From: an uncultured Phycisphaerales bacterium | Lineage (GTDB): Bacteria > Planctomycetota > Phycisphaerae > WQYP01 | DNA length: 64,000 nucleotides | Direction of reading: 5' to 3' | Assembly: GCA_903845195.1 (NCBI GenBank) | Contig: CAIMWO010000040.1 | Coordinates: 1-64,000, forward strand | Shown: one piece after another, positions 58,774-64,000 of the stretch | How positions within the stretch are numbered: the first letter of the stretch is position 1 | How the letters are laid out: each line of letters opens with the position of its first letter | Translations under genes and position numbers: made by a program | Notes under the pieces: model-generated | Seen by the model: only the letters and a program-made list of their open reading frames with translations | Databases searched by the model: none | Told to the model about the DNA's origin: nothing

Positions 58774-59175
58774 TTACTTCTGCCGGGCCAGCTCAGCATC
58801 AGCATCCGCCACCGTCAGGCGATTGCGCGCCAGACATTCCTCGGAAAGCTTCACTTTGGCCTGAATAATCGCCGACTTGGCAGCCTCTGAATGCTCGACC
58901 AACTCGGCCAGCGTCGCCTTCTTCTCGGCTTCGTTGGCGGCCTTCTGACGAGCCGCCTCAGCCTCGGCCGCTTTCGTCGCGGCTTCCGCGGCCGCGGTCT
59001 TCAAACGGTCCGCAGTGTTGGCCGCTTCCTCGGCCTGCGCCTGAAAACGCAAAATGATCGCATTCACTTCGCGAAACGGATTGTCCAAATCCTTCGGCGC
59101 CGCCGCCATCGCACTCGGCACAACCGCCAACAAGGCCAAAGACACCACCGCGCTTCGTAGGCAAACCTGCATCAT
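58774..59175 (-). CDS. Exported Ala-rich coiled-coil protein
   Basis: The 133-residue protein has a signal peptide (SAVVSLALLAVVPSAMA) and then one long Ala/Glu/Lys helix (AEEAANTADRLKTAAAEAATKAAEAEAAR), likely a coiled coil. It could brace the periplasm or act as an adaptor; nothing more specific is visible. ATG 59175 has GGAG upstream; the ORF to 59400 lacks support. Confidence 0.7.
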   Translation of the reverse strand: MMQVCLRSAVVSLALLAVVPSAMAAAPKDLDNPFREVNAIILRFQAQAEEAANTADRLKTAAAEAATKAAEAEAARQKAANEAEKKATLAELVEHSEAAKSAIIQAKVKLSEECLARNRLTVADADAELARQK

Positions 59176-59400
59176 GTGATCACTCCGGATCTGGAATGGC
59201 CGGCCACGCACCCTCGCGCCGCCGATGCTCATGAGTATACCTCCCCCGGCCCCCGGGACAATGGGGCATCGCCAGATCGGCCGAGTCGCCATCGGTTCGG
59301 TTCGAACTTCAAGCCCAGGGATTGCAATCCCTGGGGCCCGCGCACTCGATTGCCCATTCAAACGCCGTGTTCTGAGCATCTTGCTCATCAATAGATGCAC

Positions 59401-59817
59401 TTACTTCGCACGCACCAGCAGCACCGGCACGCTCACGCGATGCTGCACCGCCGTGGCCGTCGCGCCCAGCACCAAATCCCCCAGCCACTTGTGTCCGTGT
59501 GTGCTCATGGCGATCAAATCGCAGCAGCATTCAGAAGAATACTTGATGATCTCCTTCGCCGGATCGCCGTACGCCAGGTGTGTCGTCACCTGCAACCCTT
59601 CCGATGCCAATTCCGTCTTGACGCGATCCAGGTAACGCTGGTCATCCGTGACTTCCGGGCTCACGGCCTCATCGCCGAACTGCCGCCCCGCCCATCCATC
59701 CACCACATGCATCAGCACCACCCGCGCCCCGCACAACGTCGCCAGAATCTTCACGTGCGCCAGCACCGCGCGATCCACATCCGACGCGTCCAACGGCACC
59801 AGTATCATCTTATACAT
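59401..59817 (-). CDS. Universal stress protein (UspA family)
   Basis: The 138-residue protein starts MILVPLDASDVDRAVLAH after a short leader and ends STHGHKWLGDLVLGATATAVQHRVSVPVLLV. This is the UspA fold with a near-typical ATP-binding end, though the GxxG spacing is not exact, so nucleotide binding is uncertain. Usp proteins help cells survive starvation and stress. A TAGAAT -10 lies 16 bases before the ATG, with GAGGTGG between. Confidence 0.88.
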   Translation of the reverse strand: MYKMILVPLDASDVDRAVLAHVKILATLCGARVVLMHVVDGWAGRQFGDEAVSPEVTDDQRYLDRVKTELASEGLQVTTHLAYGDPAKEIIKYSSECCCDLIAMSTHGHKWLGDLVLGATATAVQHRVSVPVLLVRAK

Positions 59818-59955
59818 TCACCACCTCACCATGATTCTAGGTGAGACCACCGCGTTTAGACAGTATCGGCGCATCGCCCCAGCCTTCCGTGACGCCCCGC
59901 CGCCACTCCGGTAAAATGCCCGTCTGCCGTTTCAGTGGGAAACATGAGGATATCA

Positions 59956-61152
59956 ATGGCCGACGCACGCCACGAAAATACCCGCGCACCCGTTCCTCGC
60001 GCAACCGCAGCGCAAGACCGCCAATTCTGGATCGGCGTAGTCGATCGCCTCGCCCGACCCGTCCTCACCGCCTTCTCCCGCGGCCAATTCAAAAAAACGT
60101 TCCCCGTGCAAAGCGGCGGCAAGGATGATCGCAGCAAGTTCGCACACCTCGAAGCCCTCGGCCGCCTGCTCACCGGCATCGCGCCATGGCTCGAGACCGG
60201 CACCTCCGCCCAAGACTCTTCCGACGAAGCGAAGTGTCGCACAGAATTCGCCGCCCTGGCGCGCCACGCTATCGCCGCCGGCACCGATCCCCAATCCCCT
60301 GATTACCTCAACTTCGAAACCTTCGGCCAACCCCTCGTCGACGCCGCCTTCCTCGCCCACGCGCTGCTCCGCGCCCCCGTCGAACTGTGGCACAAACTCG
60401 ATGCCCCGGTCCGCACCCGCGTGATTGATGCACTCAAACTCACCCGCAAAACCACGCCCCCCATGTGCAATTGGCTCCTCTTCAGCGCCATCATCGAAGC
60501 CTTCCTCTTTTCCGTCGGCCACGAGTGGCAACCCGAAACCGTCGACCTCGCCCTGCAAAAACACGAGGAATGGTACAAAGGCGACGGCGCCTATGGCGAC
60601 GGCCCGCACTTCCACTGGGACTACTACAACTCCTTCGTCATCCAGCCCATGCTCATCGACGTGCTGGCCATCCTCGGCGATCAGCGGCCCGACTGGCAGC
60701 AAATGAAATCCCCCGTCCTCCACCGCGCCCAACGTTTCGCCGCCGTCCAGGAACGGCTCATTTCCCCCGAAGGAACTTTCCCACCCCTCGGTCGATCCCT
60801 CGTCTATCGCTTCGGCGCTTTCCAACTCCTGGGCCAGATCGCCCTGCGTCACGAATTGCCGCCCGACATTTCCCCCAGCCAGGTGCGCTGCGCCCTCACC
60901 GCCGTCATTCGCCGCACGATCGCCGCCGAAGGCACCTTTGATGCCGAGGGATTTCTACGCATCGGCTTCTGCGGCCACCAGCTCGGCGTCGCCGAACCGT
61001 ACATCAGCACCGGCAGCCTCTACCTCTGCGCTGCAGGTCTGCTGCCCCTGGGCCTGCCCGCGAGCGATCCTTTCTGGTCAGATCCTTATGCCGAATGGAC
61101 CAGCCGCCGCATCTGGTCCGGCCAGGACATGCCCGCCGATCACGCAATCTGA
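59956..61152 (+). CDS. DUF2264 family protein (six-hairpin-like)
   Basis: The 398-residue protein has NFETFGQPLVDAAFLAHALLRAP, MCNWLLFSAIIEAFL, KGDGAYGDGPHFHWDYYNSFVIQPML and ISTGSLYLCAAGLLPLGLP. These are typical of DUF2264, an alpha/alpha-barrel family thought to act on uronates or similar glycosides. No signal peptide is seen. ATG 59956 has GAGG six bases upstream; other starts at 59935 and 59944 are possible. It probably works in plant polysaccharide use, which is inference. Confidence 0.86.
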   Translation: MADARHENTRAPVPRATAAQDRQFWIGVVDRLARPVLTAFSRGQFKKTFPVQSGGKDDRSKFAHLEALGRLLTGIAPWLETGTSAQDSSDEAKCRTEFAALARHAIAAGTDPQSPDYLNFETFGQPLVDAAFLAHALLRAPVELWHKLDAPVRTRVIDALKLTRKTTPPMCNWLLFSAIIEAFLFSVGHEWQPETVDLALQKHEEWYKGDGAYGDGPHFHWDYYNSFVIQPMLIDVLAILGDQRPDWQQMKSPVLHRAQRFAAVQERLISPEGTFPPLGRSLVYRFGAFQLLGQIALRHELPPDISPSQVRCALTAVIRRTIAAEGTFDAEGFLRIGFCGHQLGVAEPYISTGSLYLCAAGLLPLGLPASDPFWSDPYAEWTSRRIWSGQDMPADHAI

Positions 61153-61234
61153 GCGCAGGGATTGCCTATTTCGCAAATGTGGTAACATATTCGCTGAGAC
61201 ACAGGAGAGTTGGATCATTCACAATTGTATCCAA

Positions 61235-61265
61235 TTGACTTTTCTCCGGCCTTTTCTGGTATAAG
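61235..61265 (+). promoter_or_regulatory. Promoter TTGACT-19-TATAAG
   Basis: TTGACT and TATAAG are 19 bases apart upstream of the 64-residue gene. It is one of the few -35 boxes in this window near consensus. The predicted leader is about 65 nt and includes the palindrome at 61278-61289. Confidence 0.5.
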
Positions 61266-61277
61266 ATATAGATAAGA

Positions 61278-61289
61278 AGGAGGCCTCCT
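61278..61289. other. 12-bp perfect palindrome AGGAGGCCTCCT
   Basis: The palindrome lies just inside the predicted transcript of the 64-residue gene. Its AGGAGG is also a perfect Shine-Dalgarno copy 48 bp before the true start. It could be an operator or an RNA element that competes with or masks ribosome binding. Confidence 0.55.
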
Positions 61290-61336
61290 CAAGCTGCACC
61301 AACGCTGGTCGATAACACAAGTAGGAGGAGATAAAC

Positions 61337-61531
61337 ATGATGAACCTTAGTGAATATCTTCGCGGACAGTTGCAGGAAGCCTGCAGTGCCGAAAACAAGT
61401 GGTATTGCAGCCAGTACTTCGGCTACGAAATCACCGATCCCAAGACGCTCCTCGAGTACTACATCAAACACGGCGGCACGCAGCACTTCGCCCAGCAACA
61501 CCAAAAAGAACTCGAGTGCTCCAGCCGCTGA
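61337..61531 (+). CDS. 64-residue conserved-looking protein, function unknown
   Basis: The product has MNLSEYLRGQLQEACSAENK at the start and a Tyr-rich segment, YFGYEITDPKTLLEYYIKHGG. It has no membrane helix and three Cys. AGGAGGAGAT is an excellent ribosome binding site, and a clear promoter lies upstream, so it is probably well expressed. The small size, expression signals and lack of known domains make it a good candidate for an undescribed small protein. It is convergent with the URO-D-type methyltransferase gene. Confidence 0.75.
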   Translation: MMNLSEYLRGQLQEACSAENKWYCSQYFGYEITDPKTLLEYYIKHGGTQHFAQQHQKELECSSR

Positions 61532-61603
61532 TCGCAGCCCGTAGCCGGCACCGCATACCCCAGCCCGCCCCGCGCGTTCAGCGCGCTCCCCAAATCATAC
61601 TTG

Positions 61604-62638
61604 TCATGACCGAGGCGCATCAGTATTCGTCTGATCCGCTGTCAGCGAATTCCACGTCTGAAATCCAGCATAAACATTTTCCGGCCGCGCGCCAGGCCCG
61701 AATTCCATCTGCGCGATGACCCCGCCATTGCGGCACAGCGCGCGGTGAACATCTCTGACCGCCTGCGCAACTTCATCCGTGGTTCCCCGAACTAGCAGAT
61801 GTTGCCGATCCAGCTCCCCCCAGAACGTCAGCTTCCCCGCAAACCGGCCCACCTCTTCCACCCCCATGCAGAAGAGCTGCGAATTCAGCGCATCGAGTCC
61901 CAACTCGATCAGGTCTGGAATGATGTCGAGGATGTACCCGTCAGAGTGCATAAAGATTTTCTTGTGATGGCGGTGCGCCAGCTCGATGTAGTCCCGATAC
62001 AGCGGCTTGAAGATCGCCCGCCACACCCGCGGCGAAATCAACAGTGAACGCTGGGCGCCCCAATCATCCATGAACATCAGGGCATCAACCTCCGTGCGCG
62101 CCCAGATCTCCAGCTTCTTCAGATAAAACTGATGCAGCCGCTGGATCAGCGCCATCAACGCCGGCTCTTCGGCCGCCAGGTCGAGCATCGCATTTTCCGA
62201 GCCGCGCAGAAATTGAACCCGCTCCCACGGCCGCGGACAGCAACCCGCCAGCACAAACTGTTCCGTGCCGCGGCAAAAGCCATTCACCGCGTCTACATCC
62301 ACGCTGAGCAATTCCACCGGCTCGCGGACCTTCGCCAGATCCTCCCACTCGGCGATCAGCGGCCGCTTGATCTCCCCGATCACGCCTTGCTGCACGTTGG
62401 TAAAGGTGCAGCCCCATTCGTCGCGGTATTCGCCCACTGCATAAGGATCGCCGCTGACACCCGTCGGCGTTTTCAAAAAAGACGGGGCCGTGCGGATATC
62501 AGGAGGAAAGTCCGCATGAATCTTCGCCAGTTCCTGCGGATATCGAGCCGTCGCCCACGGAAGAGTCCAAAGCTGCCGCGGAATCCGCCCCGGCCCGTCA
62601 AATTCCAGCGTCTTCAGGACAATCTCGCGCGAGGTCAT
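61604..62638 (-). CDS. Uroporphyrinogen decarboxylase-like (URO-D) methyltransferase-type protein
   Basis: The 344-residue protein has the URO-D fold: FDGPGRIPRQLW at the start, DALMFMDDWGAQRSLLISPRVWRAIFKPLYRDYIELAHRH, IFMHSDGYI, and the end GGVIAQMEFGPGARPENV. The HSDG segment and lack of haem-pathway context point to the corrinoid methyltransferase (MtaA/MtbA-like) branch, not true HemE. In Planctomycetes many such genes sit near glycan degradation genes. Substrate unknown. ATG 62638 follows AAAAGGCA. Confidence 0.83.
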   Translation of the reverse strand: MTSREIVLKTLEFDGPGRIPRQLWTLPWATARYPQELAKIHADFPPDIRTAPSFLKTPTGVSGDPYAVGEYRDEWGCTFTNVQQGVIGEIKRPLIAEWEDLAKVREPVELLSVDVDAVNGFCRGTEQFVLAGCCPRPWERVQFLRGSENAMLDLAAEEPALMALIQRLHQFYLKKLEIWARTEVDALMFMDDWGAQRSLLISPRVWRAIFKPLYRDYIELAHRHHKKIFMHSDGYILDIIPDLIELGLDALNSQLFCMGVEEVGRFAGKLTFWGELDRQHLLVRGTTDEVAQAVRDVHRALCRNGGVIAQMEFGPGARPENVYAGFQTWNSLTADQTNTDAPRS

Positions 62639-62818
62639 GGCAAGTGCCTTTTCGTAGAGGGATGAAGAATCGCAATGAAAGCCACTGCAGGATAATCGTT
62701 CCGCCACGAATTGAATAATCCGCCCATGACCCTAGTAACGTATTGCAAACCAGTAGCGTTCCTCCCTGTTCCGGTTCTCTTTGTGGGTTCTTCCAGCAAA
62801 TTGGTCGGGCCTGTTTTT

Positions 62819-62928
62819 CAGCCCGTAGGGCTGGTAGATGATAGCCGGGGGCAGAGCGAGCGACCGTAGGGAGCGAGCGCCGCCCCCGGTATCCATCGCC
62901 ACATTTCTCGCGGACTCCGCAGGAGTCC
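62819..62928. repeat. Composite three-hairpin REP-like element
   Basis: Three hairpins follow in order: CAGCCC-gta-GGGCTG (62819-62833); CCGGGGGC with GCCCCCGG (62845-62889) around a loop with two copies of GAGCGAGCG; and GGACTCC-gca-GGAGTCC (62912-62928). The tight packing resembles REP/BIME-type repeats made by REP-associated transposases. None of these enzymes is in the window. Confidence 0.7.
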
Positions 62929-62994
62929 CACCCACCCCGAAATACCCCAACGTTGAATCCCCAACCACGCGACAGAAGTATTGGCTGCCCCGTC

Positions 62995-63027
62995 TTTGTG
63001 TTTATTTGTCCATCTGTAACTAATTTA
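62995..63027 (+). repeat. TTTGTGTTTATT word repeat, copy 2
   Basis: TTTGTGTTTATTTGTCCATC runs on to TGTAACTAATTTA. It shares TTTGTGTTTATT and the terminal AATTTA with 58703-58737. It lies 42 bp before the end of the Nramp gene. Confidence 0.55.
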
Positions 63028-63068
63028 CGTCGGTCAGCGCTGCAGCACGGGAATCCCCGCCCCCACCC

Positions 63069-64000
63069 TCATTTCTTCCCCATCGCCATCTGCACCAGCA
63101 GATAAACATCCAATCCCGTAATCAACCCCGCGCACGCCCACCCCGCAGCCTTCATCCCCCATCCGTTCACGTACCGCCCCATGATCCGCCGGCTGCTCGT
63201 GAAATGCATCAGCGGAATCATCGCCAGCGGCAACTGAATCCCCAGCACCATCTGGCTGAAATTGAGCAACTTCGTCACCGTCCCGTCCCCGTACATCCCG
63301 ATCACAATCACCGCCGGCACAATCGCCAGCAACCGCGTGATCAGCCGCCGCAACCACGGCCGGATCTTCCACGCCATGAACCCCTCCATCACCACCTGCC
63401 CCGCCAGCGTCCCCGTCACCGTCGAACTCTGACCGCTCGCCAGCAATGCCACCGCAAACAGCACGCTCGCCAGACCCGTCTTCAGCAGCGGCGCCAGCGT
63501 CAGATACGCCACCTGAATCCAGTCTGTATCATCATTGATCGCAATCAGCCCGCCATGCCCGTCGGGCAACCCGCCCCCGCCGCCGTTCAACTGCGGAAAG
63601 AAAGTCATCGCCGCCAGAATCATGATCGACGCGTTCACCATAAACGCCAGCGATAGCGCCACCACCGAATCGATCGTGTTGAATTTGATCGCCCGCTTTA
63701 TCGACGCATCATCCCGCTGATACCGCCGCGATTGCACGATCGCACTGTGCAGATACAAATTGTGCGGCATCACCGTCGCACCGATGATCGCTATCGCCAG
63801 CGCCAGCATCCCCTCCTGCCCCAGCGACGGCGTCACGATCGACTTGCCGATCTCCAGAAAATCCGGCCGCGTCTGCGGCAGCACGACGATCTCCATGAAG
63901 TAACACCCGCCGATGGTCGCCACCAGCACCAGGATAAACGCCTCAATCTTCCGAAACCCCAGCTTCTGCAGTGACAGCAGCATCACTACATCCGCCGCCG
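63069..64000 (-). CDS. Nramp-family metal ion transporter (5' part outside the window)
   Basis: Nramp proteins use protons to import Mn2+ or Fe2+. The visible C-terminal 310 residues show ADVVMLLSLQKLGFRKIEA at the edge, the TM6 motif GATVMPHNLYLHSAIVQSR with metal-binding residues, the TM8-9 segment ASGQSSTVTGTLAGQVVMEGF, and about six further helices. The frame stays open to the window edge beyond the track's GTG 63986, so the gene is truncated by the window, not broken. Confidence 0.93.
   Translation of the reverse strand, partial: AADVVMLLSLQKLGFRKIEAFILVLVATIGGCYFMEIVVLPQTRPDFLEIGKSIVTPSLGQEGMLALAIAIIGATVMPHNLYLHSAIVQSRRYQRDDASIKRAIKFNTIDSVVALSLAFMVNASIMILAAMTFFPQLNGGGGGLPDGHGGLIAINDDTDWIQVAYLTLAPLLKTGLASVLFAVALLASGQSSTVTGTLAGQVVMEGFMAWKIRPWLRRLITRLLAIVPAVIVIGMYGDGTVTKLLNFSQMVLGIQLPLAMIPLMHFTSSRRIMGRYVNGWGMKAAGWACAGLITGLDVYLLVQMAMGKK

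Larger units (their letters stand above)
62639..63068. other. Intergenic region with composite hairpins
   Basis: There is no gene. It holds the composite hairpin element at 62819-62928 and the second TTTGTGTTTATT word at 62995-63027. It separates the URO-D gene from the Nramp gene, both on the minus strand. Confidence 0.6.

Noticed and set aside
1-64000. CRISPR arrays, transposases, integrases, phage or rRNA genes
   Set aside because: I found no regularly spaced direct repeats with spacers, no transposase or integrase motifs and no rRNA-like segments.

Overview
The window reads as a GC-rich chromosomal segment of a planctomycete, most likely a Phycisphaerae-type bacterium. This is inferred from family content, not from a database search. 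The clues are two tandem H-X9-DG type pseudopilins, a PEP-CTERM protein, a very large signal peptidase I carrying a zinc ribbon, a small TM/zinc-ribbon protein ending in CxxCGYDLR...CPECG, and many secreted proteins of no known family. There is no phage, transposase, CRISPR array or rRNA. One tRNA gene (Gln, anticodon TTG) is present.

Layout. 0-5 kb: a gene end, then murD and an SDR oxidoreductase on the minus strand, divergent from an alpha/beta hydrolase, crcB (fluoride channel) and a double DUF190 gene. 5-13 kb: an AT-rich gap, two pseudopilins, zinc-ribbon membrane proteins, nadD and small unknowns. 12-17 kb: a GH5-like glycosidase, PduO-type cobalamin adenosyltransferase, two Tat-exported Rieske proteins and a lone nuoI. 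17-30 kb: secreted unknowns, a GNAT protein, parB with two parS-like sites, and a hybrid histidine kinase paired with a REC-HDOD protein. 30-42 kb: a CrtC-like protein, hemL, tsaE, a WaaP-like kinase, rdgB, and a DUF3300-DUF2950-DUF3300 cassette. 42-47 kb: the fatty-acid synthesis cluster fabH-fabD-fabG-acpP-fabF on the minus strand, ended by a hairpin terminator. 47-55 kb: a lone nuoC, lepB, lpdA, a large beta-propeller-like secreted protein, DUF1802 and PEP-CTERM genes. 56-64 kb: a SUFU-like protein, SGNH esterase, O-methyltransferase, universal stress protein, DUF2264 hydrolase, a 64-residue unknown, a URO-D-type methyltransferase and a truncated Nramp transporter.

Two genome-scale signals stand out beyond gene content. 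First, at least eight genes (alpha/beta hydrolase, crcB, nadD, tsaE, rdgB, SUFU-like and others) have a clear -10 hexamer ending 5-8 nt, usually exactly 6 nt, before the start codon. That places the expected transcript start on or beside the ATG, so leaderless transcription looks common. Second, intergenic gaps hold a set of short word-like periodic repeats, several forming long inverted repeats. The five spacers in and just upstream of the fab cluster each carry a different word, and two related AT-rich hairpins flank lepB. One 29-bp word occurs twice, 37 kb apart, with 27 of 29 bases identical.

No single obviously new multi-gene defence or metabolic system was found. The best candidates for undescribed biology are the intergenic repeat lexicon, the leaderless promoters, the zinc-ribbon LepB, the DUF3300/DUF2950 cassette, and the 64-residue gene with a strong promoter and a 12-bp palindrome in its leader.
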